Source of the DNA: Smittia aterrima
Lineage: Eukaryota > Arthropoda > Insecta > Diptera > Chironomidae
Assembly: GCA_033063855.1 (NCBI GenBank)
Contig: CP093829.1
Span: 1,994,243 to 2,058,242 of the forward strand
Reading direction: 5' to 3'
DNA length: 64,000 nucleotides
Shown: piece after piece, positions 1-10,822 of the stretch
How the letters are laid out: the number at the start of each line of letters is the position of its first letter
Position numbering within the stretch: position 1 is the stretch's first letter
The notes under the pieces: model-generated
The model's database searches: none
Seen by the model: the letters and a program-made list of their open reading frames with translations, nothing else
What the model was told of the DNA's origin: nothing
Made by a program: the position numbers and the translations under genes

Positions 1-360
1 TCTGATCACCAATTCTGTTCAGTTGACTCTTTCTTGTTTCCAAAAAATCATAATAAGTTATAAAAATATTTGCTTGTATCGTGAGGAATTATCGTAATTA
101 TTTTTTATGATGATCGAAAATTTCTTTACGATGATCGTCAGGATCAAATTTACGATGTTACTTTCCCCCTGGAAAATCTTGTCTTTAGATGTTGACCTTA
201 GCTTCGATATTTGCTTGACAGGACGTCAAAAATCATTTTTGAAAGATGTCAAACGTCAATTAACAACCCTTCTAATTCAAAATAAGGAATTGACTTCGAA
301 ATTTCTTATAAAAGGAAAAAAGTTTGTTGTCATTCAACACATTTCTTTACGCTCGACAAG

Positions 361-413
361 GTAAAGTTTTTTTATTTTTTTATTTATTATTTTCAATTCA
401 CTTTCGATTTTAG
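361..413 (+). other. predicted 5'UTR intron of the F-box gene
   Basis: A good donor (CAAG/GTAAAG) at 361 and an acceptor after a T-rich tract (GATTTTAG) at 412-413 enclose 53 bp just before the ATG at 426. The exon upstream has no ATG in frame with the F-box ORF after its last in-frame stop (TAA at 283-285), so it is read as 5'UTR. The open frame at 107-364 ends immediately after this junction and is not considered a gene. Confidence 0.55.
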
Positions 414-425
414 ATAAAGATTAAA

Positions 426-1859
426 ATGGAGAAAAACCCAGCAGCGGTCGCACTTAGTTTCACTGCGCTTTCAATCGCTAAAAGCAAACGTGAAAAAGAA
501 ATAAAAACCGAAGTTTCAAATGATGATCATGAGAAAAAAATCGTCGAAACAACTGAGTCGATTAAAAATAACTTGGATCCTGTGGAATATTTCTCACGCT
601 TTCTCGACATTCCTGAGATGATCCTGCAACATTTCAACGGCAAAGACTTGATCAAGATTTCCGAAGTTAGTCTAAGTTGTTACAATTTTGTCGCTTCCTC
701 AAAAGTTTTAATGATGAAGATTAAAGTTGTCATCACACGGAGAAGAAATCCTGAGATGCAACGAGAAGGTTACGATTTGATAAAGAATAGCTTGAGACAA
801 TACCAGAACCTTGAAGTGAACATTTTCAAAGATATTAAGGAAACATTCGATACAGACAGATACGAAGAGTTCATATTATTTCTAGTGCAGACTCAGAACT
901 GGAAAAACGTTACATTGATCAACGCTAAATTGGTTGATGAAAACGCGGCGTGGAGCTTTTTCTCATCGATCCAATCAACAGTTGAAAGCTTATCTCTTGA
1001 TAAATTCGGAACATCCGTAACGATTCCGGGACTAACTTTCGAAGGTTTAACGTTTCCTAAGCTGAGGAAGTTGAAATTTTTTTATGTCAATGATAATATT
1101 GATCTTGGATTTGTTAAAGAACTCTTCAAGAATTCGTTAGCTGTCGAGCAATTTGATTTCAAATATTTTAACGTTGTTGATGGACCTCCAACAAATGTAG
1201 GACAAGAACTAGCAATAGAAATGTTGAAAAATTTCGACAAGATCACAAGTTTGACGCTTGACGCAAGAAACATGAACAAAATCTTCGAAGGCGATTCTTG
1301 GCAACAATTTCAATTCAAACTAAAGAGTTTTGCGATTATTTATTCCGAAAGCTACATGTATAAAAATCGTAACTACACTCCTAATTTCAACTTGGAGAAC
1401 TTCCTTCGAACGCAAAGCGATCTTGAAAAGTTAACAATTGAATCATTCATGTGTCCATTCCTTTCCGACATGATTATGGAACTGCCAAAGCTCACGAGTC
1501 TAACCTTAAGGCATTTTTCATTTAATAACTGGAGTGAGACTGATGCAGAAAAATATAAACGATTATTAAAAAAATCTTCAACGATTACTGAGCTCTCATT
1601 GAAAGGTAGATTTAGACCTTTAATCATAAAACTTCTATTGTTTTTATTGCCAAATGTAACAAGACTCAGCATCGTCTTAATTAACCAAGAAATTTTTCAA
1701 GATATTGTTGCAATGGACAGAAAGTTTGACGAATTAAAGGTTCACGATTTGAGAATCGATAAAGAGATTCTGAAGAAACTAAGCGACAAGATATCAAGTT
1801 TTCCATTCAATTGTGAAGAACTGAGAATTTGTGATTGCCTTGAACAGAAAGATTTATGA
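426..1859 (+). CDS. F-box / leucine-rich-repeat protein
   Basis: Single-exon gene of 477 residues. After a charged N-terminus with KKR-type basic runs, residues about 57-97 read as an F-box (YFSRFLDIPEMILQHF, then DLIKISEVSLSCYNFV). The rest is a series of degenerate leucine-rich repeats such as LTSLTLDARNM, LEKLTIESF, LTSLTLRHFSF and ITELSLKGRF. F-box proteins of this build normally recruit a substrate to an SCF ubiquitin ligase through Skp1; the substrate cannot be read from sequence. The ATG at 426 follows a predicted 5'UTR intron and has AAAATGG context. The stop is followed by AATAAATAAAAAG near 1921, a likely polyadenylation signal. Orthology to a named insect F-box gene was not recognised; dipterans carry many fast-evolving single-exon genes of this type. 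Confidence 0.8.
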   Translation: MEKNPAAVALSFTALSIAKSKREKEIKTEVSNDDHEKKIVETTESIKNNLDPVEYFSRFLDIPEMILQHFNGKDLIKISEVSLSCYNFVASSKVLMMKIKVVITRRRNPEMQREGYDLIKNSLRQYQNLEVNIFKDIKETFDTDRYEEFILFLVQTQNWKNVTLINAKLVDENAAWSFFSSIQSTVESLSLDKFGTSVTIPGLTFEGLTFPKLRKLKFFYVNDNIDLGFVKELFKNSLAVEQFDFKYFNVVDGPPTNVGQELAIEMLKNFDKITSLTLDARNMNKIFEGDSWQQFQFKLKSFAIIYSESYMYKNRNYTPNFNLENFLRTQSDLEKLTIESFMCPFLSDMIMELPKLTSLTLRHFSFNNWSETDAEKYKRLLKKSSTITELSLKGRFRPLIIKLLLFLLPNVTRLSIVLINQEIFQDIVAMDRKFDELKVHDLRIDKEILKKLSDKISSFPFNCEELRICDCLEQKDL

Positions 1860-2358
1860 TAAAAAAATGTTTGTTTGTCTTAGGTCAAAGTTTTTACGAT
1901 TTGCTCTCGAGCGAAGCATAAAATAAATAAAAAGTGAAAAGTAAAATAATTTGTTTTTACATGATATCGATGCAGATATCGATGCAGATCAACAATTTGG
2001 AATTTATCAGAGGATTCTTCTACAAACTGGTTGGGACTTGTTCAAAAGTTTCTTTATCTTGCCTGATATCTAATCTTATCTCTAAAGAAGAAACAGAAGC
2101 CACCGCATAAAAAGGTTGTGCGGTAGACTCTTTGTCATTCAGTTACTTTCGCCGCTCAACTTCCGAAAAAAGTTATAATTTTAATTGAAGATCAAAAAGC
2201 GTTAATTGCTGGAACTCGAGCGTCTAAGCTCGATGATCAAACTGTTAATTTTCATAGTCAAAAAGTGAATTTTTGATTCGTTTTAACACTCAGTCGTGTT
2301 CGGTCTTCGAGAGTGTCAAGTCTAGAAAGTTTTCAGTGAAGGCAAAAAAGGATTAACA
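1860..2358. other. intergenic region with promoter of the OCA2-like gene
   Basis: This stretch holds the 3' end of the F-box transcript, a short direct repeat (ATATCGATGCAG twice near 1963-1986) and probably the promoter and 5'UTR of the downstream transporter. A CATAAAAAGG box at about 2106-2115 lies about 30 bp upstream of TCATTCAGT (about 2135-2143), an arthropod TCAGT-type initiator. No ORF here looks coding. Confidence 0.5.
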
Positions 2359-5188
2359 ATGAAGGACGAGTTGGAGAGCATGCAGTTTCAGAAAAGAAAG
2401 AAAAAGCCTTTGATTCGAAAGAAGAAAGAAGTGCATCGACCATCAATCGCTTCGAATTATTCTGTTGTTTCGTTGAGTGATGTAACCGAAGAATCTTTGG
2501 AAGTGTGGAGAGGTTTACCAGAGAAAATTCGCGATGATCCTAGTCTTGCTTCGTTCAGACAAAAGAACGAAAATATTCGAGGCAGCGAATCAAACGGCCA
2601 AGAGTATGATCCCTTGGACAGTTATCTCTCAGACGAGGAAGGAAAGAAGGACATCGAGTTGATTGAAATCGAGAACGGAGAGATTCTGAAAAAGTTTGTT
2701 ACGCAATTTTCACTCATCAAAAGTCTTAAAATCAATTTTATTTTCCAAGAAAACCCAGCGAGGTACCGCAACAACACATCAAACAACACCACGTAAGTTA
2801 ATTAACACAATCTCACTAATTTCATTAATTATTAGCGATGATCTTTCAGCAAAATAAATACGTTGGTTGGGTTAAGGTCTCGGTGCTTTTGGTTTGTTGG
2901 ATTATGTTCACGTGGTTTTTGATGTCGAGAAACGAGAAAGTCTTGAAGTCCCGGCAAATTTCAATATCGGAAGGGAGAGTTAGAAGTGAGAACGTTCTCT
3001 TTTGCATTCAGAAACTTAATGTTCCTTCACAGGTTTCAATCTCAACGAGTTACCAATCAATTCACGCATCAAACTCATCTTCAACGGCGCTTTTCTTAAT
3101 AACCATTATGATGAAATATCTGAGAATTATTTATATTTCTATTTATCGCTCGACTCATTTGATGGGGACTCAGAGAATATTACGGAAATGTTACGACTTC
3201 CGATCGCGGATTCTTCGTTGTTCGATAATGCAAGAGAAATTAAGAGAAACAGAATTATCGAATTGAATCCTTTAGACTTCCAAAGTCTTCATCATAACAA
3301 ATCAAGAATGAGAATCAATCTCTTGACGCAACTTAACACGAGCTTTCCAATCACCTTCACTTACGATCCATCGCCACTTAATCAAGACACTGGAGTTATT
3401 CTCGCAGCGATTATTCTCATTGGACTTTATATTTTAATTATTTGGGAACTCATTCATCGAACTTTTGCTGCGATGATTGCGTCGACCATGGCGATTGGTG
3501 TTCTTGCTGCGATGGATGAAAGACCTCCAATGGCTCTGATAATCTCTTGGATCGATGTTGAAACACTTCTCTTACTCTTTGGAATGATGATTCTTGTTGC
3601 TGTGTTATCAGAGACTGGAGTTTTTGATTTTCTTGCTGTTTATGCTTTCAAGGTAAATGAAATATTTTTCTTTTCTGAATGAAATCGAGAAATTAACTTA
3701 AACTTTCAGATTACGAATGGAAAAGTTTGGCCGCTCATCATTTGTCTTTGTCTCTTCACTGGAATCGTCTCGTCTTTCTTGGATAACGTCACGACGATTC
3801 TTCTGATGACTCCGGTAACGATTCGACTTTGTGAGGTGATGGAGCTGAATCCTGTTCCAGTTCTCATGTTCACGGTGATCTACTCAAATATCGGAGGAAC
3901 TTTGACTCCAGTTGGCGATCCCCCAAACGTCATCATCGCTTCGAACAGTTATATCGTGAAAAGCGGAATCAATTTCTTGAACTTCACTTTGCACATGTCA
4001 CTTGGAGTTATCCTTGTGTCGATTCAAACCTACTTCCAGCTCCGTTTCATGTTTAAAACCGTCAACGATCTGAGATTCAGTGAACCGAAGCACATTCAGG
4101 AGATTCGACACGAAATCGCTGTTTGGCAACGATCTGCAGCAACTCTCTCCTCATTCTCGAAGGATGAAGACATAGTTCGTAAAACTCTCGTAAGAAAAGT
4201 CACCAGACTGAACGAACATCTGGAAGAGAAGCTTCAATCGAGTTCAGTGCCGACTGAAACTTACAAAGCAACGTTAGATGACCTTCAAGCGAAATATCCG
4301 ATCAAGAATGTTAATCTACTCATCAAGTCGGGAGTTGCTTTGACATTCGTCATCAGCTTCTTCTTCTTGCATTCGGTTCCAAACTTACAAAGACTTTCTC
4401 TTGGCTGGACAGCATTGCTTGGCGCAGTTTTATTATTGATCCTTTATGATCGGTGAGTTTAAATTTAAAGTATCTTTTAAGATTTTGAAACTAAAGTTAA
4501 AACTTCAGTGAGGACATGGACGCAGTTCTCGCGCATGTTGAATGGTCGACACTTCTTTTCTTTGCTGCTCTTTTCGTTCTCATGGAAGCTTTGTCGGAAC
4601 TTGGATTGATCGCGTGGATAGGAAAACAAACTGTGCTCATTATCATGTCAGTTGGTGAGGGGTCTCGTCTCATGGTTGCTATTCTCATCATTTTATGGGT
4701 AAGAGAGATTTAAGGTTTACAAATGATTTGATCTAATGATTTGAAAAATCTTTAGGTTTCTGCAATAGCTTCTGCTTTCGTTGATAATATTCCATTGACA
4801 ACGATGATGGTGAAAATCGTAATTTCTTTAGCAGAAAACGAGAAACTTGGGTTGCCTTTGACTCCACTTGTCTGGGCATTGGCTCTTGGTGCTTGTCTTG
4901 GAGGTAAATTTATTAAAATTTTAATTTTTACAAAATCGTTAAAAAAAATTCTTTAGGAAATGGAACTTTGATCGGAGCATCAGCGAACGTTGTTTGTGCT
5001 GGTGTGGCTGAACAGCACGGCTACAAATTCACATTCGTGGAGTTCTTCAAGTAAATATCCTTTACCCACGTAAACTATAATTCACCTTTTCCTTTTTCAA
5101 CAGAGTTGGCTTTCCCGTGATGATTGGAGGAATTTGCGTTGCGACTGTTTACCTAATGGTCGCTCACGTTTTATTTGCTTGGCATTAA
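2359..5188 (+). CDS. OCA2 / P-protein family (hoepel-like) membrane transporter
   Basis: Nine coding exons join in phase to 797 residues: 2359-2693, 2750-2792, 2850-2985, 3033-3652, 3710-4452, 4509-4698, 4756-4903, 4957-5050 and 5104-5188. An acidic/basic cytosolic N-terminus (about 125 residues) leads into a first membrane helix (VSVLLVCWIMFTWFLM), a luminal loop, then two homologous helix bundles. Family signatures are LLLLFGMMILVAVLSETGVFDF, SSFLDNVTTILLMTPVTIRL and NIGGTLTPVGDPPNVIIASN in the first half, and FVDNIPLTTMM with LGGNGTLIGASANVV in the second. These belong to the ArsB/NhaD-like ion transporter superfamily that includes human OCA2 and Drosophila hoepel genes. OCA2 acts in melanosome-type acidic organelles in vertebrates; the insect substrate is not established from this sequence. 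The small second exon (43 nt) was needed to restore frame and is inferred. Confidence 0.9.
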
Positions 5189-5589
5189 TTTCAATTCTAA
5201 AGCTTCCGCAATTAACAGAAAAATCATTCCATGAAAACTGAAACAATTATCATTAATTAATAAAAAATTGGATTGACGCTTGTCATCGTACTCGAGGAGC
5301 GATAATTCATGAACCGTTTTATCAGCACAAAACAAATTGACTCCGAAAATAAATCGTAATTGTAGTGAAATGTTTGATTATTACTCTGATCTCTCATTGT
5401 GCTGACACAAACATCGTCAATTGCCCATAAAAAGTGAAATTTGAGAATCGCTCATTCTGCTTCGCCTGCTCTTTGCTCGACATTTTTCCACACAAAATCA
5501 GAGAACATTTCAGTCGAGCTTGGGACGTCAAAGTGTTCAGATTATAAAAATATTTAAAAGTGAATTTAAATTGAGTTTGAAAAAGCGCG
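5189..5589. other. intergenic region and 5'UTR of hexosaminidase gene
   Basis: No coding ORF. It contains AATAAA-like signals shortly after the OCA2-like stop (near 5260) and a TCAGT initiator-like element at about 5510-5514, around 80 bp before the hexosaminidase ATG. No TATA box was seen at the expected spacing. Confidence 0.4.
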
Positions 5590-7499
5590 ATGAGAAGCTT
5601 TCTCTTTGTGTTTCCAGCATTTATTGCAGTGACATGTGGTTACATCATTGATTACGGTCCAGTTGTTCATGCGACAAAAGGTAACATGAAGTGAAAACTT
5701 TAACAACTTTCGCCCACTTAGTAATCAGTTCAATTGCGTTAACATTATTACACGCCAACGTTTTTTTATTCTCACTTGTTTGTAGAATTTATTGCTCGCG
5801 TTCTGTGATTATAATTTAAATTATTTCAGGAGCGGTTTGGCCCCAACCGAAAACTCAAGTTTCGAGCAACAATTTTAATACCGTTCGTCCAACTGTCTTT
5901 GAATTCGAATCAATTGGCCGATCATGCGACATTCTTGAGAATGCACTTCTCCGTTATAAACAAATTATGTCAGTTCAGCTTCGCAGAGTCCGCAGCCAAA
6001 TAACAAACACACCGTTTGATAACAGATGGAGAACCGTTCCAGAGTATTGGGGCAATCTCGACAGTTTAAAGGTCGACCTTAAAAATAAATGCGAACAACT
6101 TCCTTACATGGGAATGGATGAGTCATGTAAGTTGGAGATTACATTGTAAGACTCTTTAAAACAGAAAATCTTTTCACTTTACTTCTCTAGACGATCTCAA
6201 AGTAACTGAATCGCAAGCTAAGCTTGAAGCATTTTCGATTTGGGGAATTCTTAGAGGACTCGAAACATTCTCTCAACTTCTTTATGTTGCTCCAGATGCT
6301 CGATCGGTAACTCTCAGATTTCTTCTCACAAATCTCAAAACTCAAAATCAAATTTCCAGCTCATCATCAATGAAACGAGAATATCAGATGAACCGAGATT
6401 TACTCATCGCGGTTTACTTGTCGACACAAGCAGACACTTCATTAGCATGAGCGTTCTCGAACAAATTCTCGATGGAATGGCCTATAATAAGCTCAACGTA
6501 TTTCACTGGCACATAACGGACGATCACAGCTTTCCTTATCAGAGCATTAAGTACCCGGAGTTGACGAAGGGCGCTTATCACGAGTCAATGATTTACAGTC
6601 AACAAAATGTTGCAAAAATTATTGAACTCGCCAGACAAAGAGGAATTCGCGTAATGCCAGAATTTGATACGCCTGGACACACGAGAAGCTGGGGAGCAAG
6701 TCATCCTGAGCTTTTGACAAAATGCGGTGGACCTTACGAAGGAAAGCTCGGACCAGTCAATCCGATCATTGACAGCAACTACGATTTTATCTTCAATCTT
6801 TTCGAAGAGATCGTTAAAGTCTTTCCCGATAAGTTCACACATCTTGGTGGAGACGAAGTTGGCTTTGAGTGCTGGGCTACGAATCCCGAAATCATTGCGT
6901 ACATGAAAGAATTTAACATGACAAACTTCGCTCAACTCGAAGAACTTTACATTCAGAAGTTAATTGACAAAATCACAAGTTTAAAAACGAGTTCGCTTGT
7001 TTGGCAAGAGGTTTATACGAATGGTGTTAAACTTCCTAAAGGAACAATTGTTCACATTTGGACTGGAAATCAAAAGCAATTGCTCAATCAGGTTTGATTG
7101 TTGTTTATTTAAAAGATTTTCATTTGAATTCGAAATTTTCAGATAACTCACGATGGACTTCCCGTTCTCTTATCAACATGTTGGTATTTGGATCATCTGG
7201 CTACAGGAGGCGATTGGGTGAAGTTCTACAAATGCGATGCTCAAGATTTCCCCGGAACTCAAGAACAGAAAGATCTCGTCTATGGAGGAGAAGCTTGCAT
7301 GTGGGGAGAAACAGTTGATGACACAAATATTTTGCAAAGAATTTTTCCGAGAGTTTGTGCAACTGCAGAAAGGCTTTGGTCACCAGAAAATGTCAATGTC
7401 GTTGATGAGGCAATGAAAAGAATGGAAGAACATTACTGTCGACTCAGACATCGCAATATTCCAGCTCAGCCACCAAATGGGCCAGGACTTTGTCTCTAA
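5590..7499 (+). CDS. beta-hexosaminidase (GH20, HEXA/HEXB-like)
   Basis: Five coding exons (5590-5680, 5830-6126, 6191-6306, 6360-7091, 7143-7499) join exactly to 530 residues, close to human HEXA. A signal peptide (MRSFLFVFPAFIAVTCG) is followed by the GH20b domain with GAVWPQPK near its start and GILRGLETFSQLLY at its end. The catalytic TIM barrel begins with GLLVDTSRHF and continues through LNVFHWHITDDHSFP. The acid/base pair is in HLGGDEVGFECW, Asp333-Glu334. C-terminal landmarks are YGGEACMWGE and PRVCATAERLWS. The enzyme removes terminal beta-linked GlcNAc/GalNAc from glycoconjugates in lysosomes or secretions. The high similarity to HEXA/HEXB motifs argues against the chitinolytic NAG and FDL insect branches, but subgroup assignment needs a tree. 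The gene is separate from the OCA2-like gene by 0.4 kb on the same strand. Confidence 0.93.
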
Positions 7500-7631
7500 A
7501 TGAAAAAGAAGAAAAAATTGAAAATTTAATTTAAGAATTTTATGGATTATTCAAATAAAGAAATACTTTCGGTAAATTTGTTGTCTCTGTTTAATTTCAT
7601 TCAAAAAAAATGTACTTTTTTCTGAAATAAT
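7500..7631. terminator. 3' end of hexosaminidase gene
   Basis: An AATAAAG signal lies about 55 bp after the stop codon (near 7554), the likely polyadenylation signal of the hexosaminidase transcript, just before the first tRNA gene. Confidence 0.45.
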
Positions 7632-7702
7632 GCCTCCAGAGAGAATTGAACTCTCGGCCTTCGGTTTACAAGACCGACGCTCTGCCCCTGAGCTATAGAG
7701 GC
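7632..7702 (-). tRNA. tRNA-Thr (anticodon TGT)
   Basis: Read on the minus strand, 71 nt fold into a full cloverleaf: acceptor GCCTCTA/TGGAGGC (one G-T pair), D arm GCTC-loop-GAGC, anticodon stem TCGGT/ACCGA with loop CTTGTAA, T arm GAGAG-TTCAATT-CTCTC. The anticodon is TGT (Thr, ACA codons). CCA is not encoded, as in eukaryotes. It is identical over all 71 nt to the copy at 8140. Confidence 0.95.
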
Positions 7703-8139
7703 TCATTTATTGATGGATTCATATCTGCCTGTTTAAAATTTAAAACTGGAGATATTAAACTTCGCAAAAACAATTGAACAGTTGTCATCTGTCGGAGATA
7801 ATCGAAAATAGCTATTAAATTGACGAAGTTGCTAAGTACAGAAAAGTTCGTGTCCGATGATGATACTTGCTAAGTCTAAGCTGCTTAGTTAAAAAGAACA
7901 AGCCATTTATCTGATATGTCCTTATGATTCAAGAACAACCAAACGATCTCTTCTCCTGTGAAGAAGCCTGAACATGTAATCAGTCGCTCACACTTTATGA
8001 ATGAGCAAAGAAAAATAAATAAATATTATCAGTTAATTTGTTGTTTTCATTTCTTTTCATTCATTTGCGGTGCAAAAAATAATTTCAAAGCAAGAAAGTT
8101 GCATCTAATTTTGTCAAAAAGAATCAGCGATAGAAACAT

Positions 8140-8210
8140 GCCTCCAGAGAGAATTGAACTCTCGGCCTTCGGTTTACAAGACCGACGCTCTGCCCCTGAG
8201 CTATAGAGGC
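8140..8210 (-). tRNA. tRNA-Thr (anticodon TGT), second copy
   Basis: This 71-nt minus-strand gene is identical to the tRNA at 7632-7702, with the same cloverleaf and TGT anticodon. It lies in the second arm of the tandem duplication. A spurious plus-strand ORF runs through it. Confidence 0.95.
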
Positions 8211-8398
8211 CCAATTATTGATGAGTTCACTTCAGCAAGAATAAAATTTAAAACTGTTCATAAAACAATGCAGAACAATTGAAAAATGATTAAACAGTTG
8301 TTATCTGCCGAAGATATTTGAAGAGAATTTTTCAATGACGAAGTTACCGTATAAAATTCAAATACGTAATACGTTCAGTTCCCCCAACGACAAAACTT

Positions 8399-8469
8399 GC
8401 TTTCATAGCTTAGTGGTAGAGCGCCAGTCTAGTAAACTGGAGGTCGAGAGTTCAATTCTCTCTGAAAGC
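8399..8469 (+). tRNA. tRNA-Thr (anticodon AGT)
   Basis: Plus-strand cloverleaf: acceptor GCTTTCA/TGAAAGC, D arm GCTT-loop-GAGC, anticodon stem CCAGT/ACTGG with loop CTAGTAA, T arm GAGAG-TTCAATT-CTCTC. The anticodon is AGT (Thr, read as IGU). The discriminator A follows at 8470 and then a T-run (TTTTTTGTTTTTTTTT), the usual Pol III terminator. Opposite orientation to the two TGT copies. Confidence 0.95.
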
Positions 8470-8843
8470 AAAATACTTTTTTGTTTTTTTTTTAAACTTT
8501 TTTTAATTTAAATTTTTAATTTATTTAATAAATTTTTAATTAAATTTTTAAAAAATATTTCAAAAATGTTTTTTTTGTTATTTTTTAAAATATTTTTAAA
8601 AAATTTAACGGTAAAATTATATTATGACGTCATAACGATACAAAATATATCAAACCCGAAATGTATAAAAGAACAATTTTTGCTTACACATTTTATTGTG
8701 TAATTTCAAATGATCTTTCCGAATCTTGTCGAAAGGAAAAATCACCAAAATATTTTTTTCTCATCGATTTGAAGCTTTAAATTGAAGGAAAATTTAGTTT
8801 CACAATCACAAACCGTTTGAAGTTTTCAAGACAAAGTTGTAAA
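8470..8843. other. AT-rich spacer and promoter of lipocalin 1
   Basis: Very AT-rich sequence (A/T runs 8480-8620) after the tRNA, then the lipocalin 1 promoter and 5'UTR. No coding ORF. Confidence 0.5.
8664..8671 (+). promoter_or_regulatory. TATA box upstream of lipocalin 1
   Basis: TATAAAAG, a consensus TATA box, 173 bp before the lipocalin 1 ATG. A clear TCAGT initiator was not seen at +30, so the start site is approximate. Confidence 0.55.
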
Positions 8844-9460
8844 ATGGCATTCAAGAGTGAAATCTTACTTTTCGTTGTCGTTGCTGTCGCTTTTTATGGC
8901 ACAGCTAATGCATCTCAAAAAGAGTGTCCAAAGATTGGAAAGTTGGCGTCGTTCGATGTTGCAGCCTTCTCTGGCCAATGGTTTGACATCAAGCGAACCA
9001 AGACTCTTGTCGACGCTTTCAGAGGTTCTTGCTCTTCAGTGACTTTCGCAACGAACGACAAGAAGAATATCACGATCGCAATGAGCACTAAAATCAATGG
9101 AAAAATGGTTACCACACGCAGCCACTCCGTCATGGACGCCGATGGTGCTTTGGACTGGGGTTTCAACGTCGGGCCATGTAAGACATTTTTATTCATTACG
9201 ATTCATCTTTCTAATTATTCAATTTATATTTAGTGAAATTCGAACTTGATTACTCTGTCGTTTCGACCGATAACACGAACTATGCAGCCATGCTCGCATG
9301 CGGAAATGTTCCTGTCGTTGGACCTATGCAAATGGTTTGGATTTACGGACGCAAGAACACTCTTGAAAAAGAGTTCGTCGACAAAGCCATTGCTGACTTG
9401 AAAGCTAAAAACATTGACGTTTCGAACCTTGTCGACGCTGATCAAAAGAATTGCTATTAG
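8844..9460 (+). CDS. secreted lipocalin 1 (ApoD-like fold)
   Basis: Two exons (8844-9177, 9234-9460) join in phase 1 to 186 residues. The ATG at 8844 (AAAATGG) is preferred over an upstream in-frame ATG at 8817 because it starts directly on a signal peptide (MAFKSEILLFVVVAVAFYG). The mature protein shows the lipocalin GxW motif as GQWFDIKR, the second conserved region as STDNTNYAAMLAC, and four cysteines in the usual insect pattern (ECP, GSC, LAC, NCY). Lipocalins carry small hydrophobic ligands; no specific ligand can be read. It is the most divergent of the five cluster members (GQWFDIKRTK instead of WYExxxYP). An AATAAA at 9479-9484 is the likely poly(A) signal. Confidence 0.88.
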
Positions 9461-9990
9461 TAATTTGCTGAATGTACAAATAAAAAGTTGATGGAATCCT
9501 GTTGAGAATAATGCAATAAAATCTTGTTTCAAAATTGAAATATTTTTTTCTCCTTAAATAAATTTGATCCTGCAATATGAAGAAATTTAACGCTCTGGGA
9601 AGTTCGTCTTCATTTTTCTTGATTGATTTTCTGAGACTCCAATTTGGACTCTCCATACAAAAAAATTGCGGCTTTTAGTAGTCGAACTTAACTGAATGGA
9701 CTCCTAACTCACAAGTTCGCAATTGAAATAAGAAAACGTAATTGATGCAGATCAAATGAGGCAAGAGAAAAAAATGAAAAACTAAATTAACGCATTTAGA
9801 ACATTTTGTCCTTTCTGTTTCTAATTTTAACTAGAAACGAAATTTTGTAACAACTAATTTTGTTTTCTTGAATTCGTCATTTCACTTCCTGTTCCTAACA
9901 TCCTACAGGATTTCCTTTAAACTAAAAAAAACGAAAAGCTTTTGAATATAAAGCGAAGCTCTCTGTCATTCTTATCATTCAATCGGCAAA
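9461..9990. other. spacer between lipocalins 1 and 2
   Basis: Contains the 3'UTR of lipocalin 1 and the promoter of lipocalin 2. The small ORFs here show no coding features. Confidence 0.45.
9947..9953 (+). promoter_or_regulatory. TATA box of lipocalin 2
   Basis: TATAAAG, with an initiator-like TCATTC about 28-31 bp downstream (near 9975-9980) and the ATG at 9991. This implies a very short 5'UTR of about 12 bp. Confidence 0.6.
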
Positions 9991-10603
9991 ATGGTTTGGA
10001 AACTCTTCTCAGTTGCATTCGTTATCTTCGTTGTCGTTAATGACACGAACGGTCAAGTGTCGAAAATGGGAACTTGCCCAAAAGGAATCAAAGCTAAGTC
10101 AGACTTCAAAGCGGCAGATTTCAATGGTGTTTGGTATGAGATTCAACGCTATCCTACCACTCAGCTAATGGGAGGTTGCGTATCAATCAAATTCTCATCC
10201 GATAAGAAAGGAGCAAAGATTACGATGACTCAACTTATGCCGGGAATGAACACAACACTTTCTGACGACAGCAGCAATACATTTGGTAAAGAAAATGGAA
10301 AGTGGACCTACAAGACGACACTTGGACTTGGTGAGTTGATTTGCGATTTTAGCAGAGAACTTATAAATTTTTCTAGTCACCACTGAGGCGAACTTCAAAA
10401 TCATCGACACTGACTACAAGAACTACGTTGCAATGTTCTCGTGCGCCGACTTCTTCAACTTCTCAAGCCTTCAATACGCGTGGATCTACTCTCGCGAAAG
10501 GAATATCTCTCAAGTCAATTTGAATAAAGCTCTTGAAGCTTTCAAGAAGCAAAATATCGACGTGGCACCTCTCGTATTGTCGGCTCAGACATCTTGTTCA
10601 TAA
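9991..10603 (+). CDS. secreted lipocalin 2 (ApoD-like fold)
   Basis: Two exons (9991-10330, 10377-10603) join in phase 1 to 188 residues. Signal peptide MVWKLFSVAFVIFVVVNDTNG; GxW motif GVWYEIQRYP; second motif DTDYKNYVAMFSC; cysteines in GTCPKG, GGC, FSC and TSCS. The intron lies at the same place and phase as in the other cluster members, supporting origin by tandem duplication. Transcribed in the same direction as its neighbours. Ligand and tissue are unknown. Confidence 0.92.
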
Positions 10604-10710
10604 TTGATTTGTCAGAGACTCTGACTCAGAGTTTTTTTTTTCTTTTTCTGATTAAGTTTTTTTGTGGCAAAATAAAATCTAAAAAAACTTTCTGGGAAAA
10701 TTCAAATGTT

Positions 10711-10717
10711 TATAAAA
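10711..10717 (+). promoter_or_regulatory. TATA box of lipocalin 3
   Basis: TATAAAA about 30 bp before a TTCATTT initiator-like site (near 10741) and 112 bp before the chosen ATG. It lies between lipocalin 2's stop and lipocalin 3's ATG, so each gene seems to have its own promoter. Confidence 0.5.
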
Positions 10718-10822
10718 TGTTCGAAGTGTTTCGATGCTTGTTCATTTTTTTCACTTCCCATTTCAAAATTAAAAATCTTTCTTCAGCAACGTTTTGAATT
10801 TATGTCAGAATTCATTGAAGCA

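Larger units (their letters stand above)
7632..8345. repeat. tandem duplication carrying tRNA-Thr(TGT)
   Basis: Two segments of about 200 bp, roughly 7630-7830 and 8138-8345, share the identical tRNA and diverged sequence after it in the same order: TTATTGATG, AAAATTTAAAACTG, CAATTGAA, AACAGTTGT with ATCTG, then TGACGAAGTT. The flanks carry many substitutions and small indels while the tRNAs are unchanged, so the duplication is fairly old or the tRNAs were homogenised. Confidence 0.7.

Noticed and set aside
107..364. 85-residue plus-strand ORF before the F-box gene
   Set aside because: It has no recognisable features and crosses a predicted 5'UTR intron donor at 361; after splicing it stops at once.
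7958..8206. 82-residue ORF ending in a PERIELSAFGLQDRRS-like sequence
   Set aside because: This peptide is the antisense translation of the tRNA-Thr gene at 8140-8210, a well-known annotation artefact.
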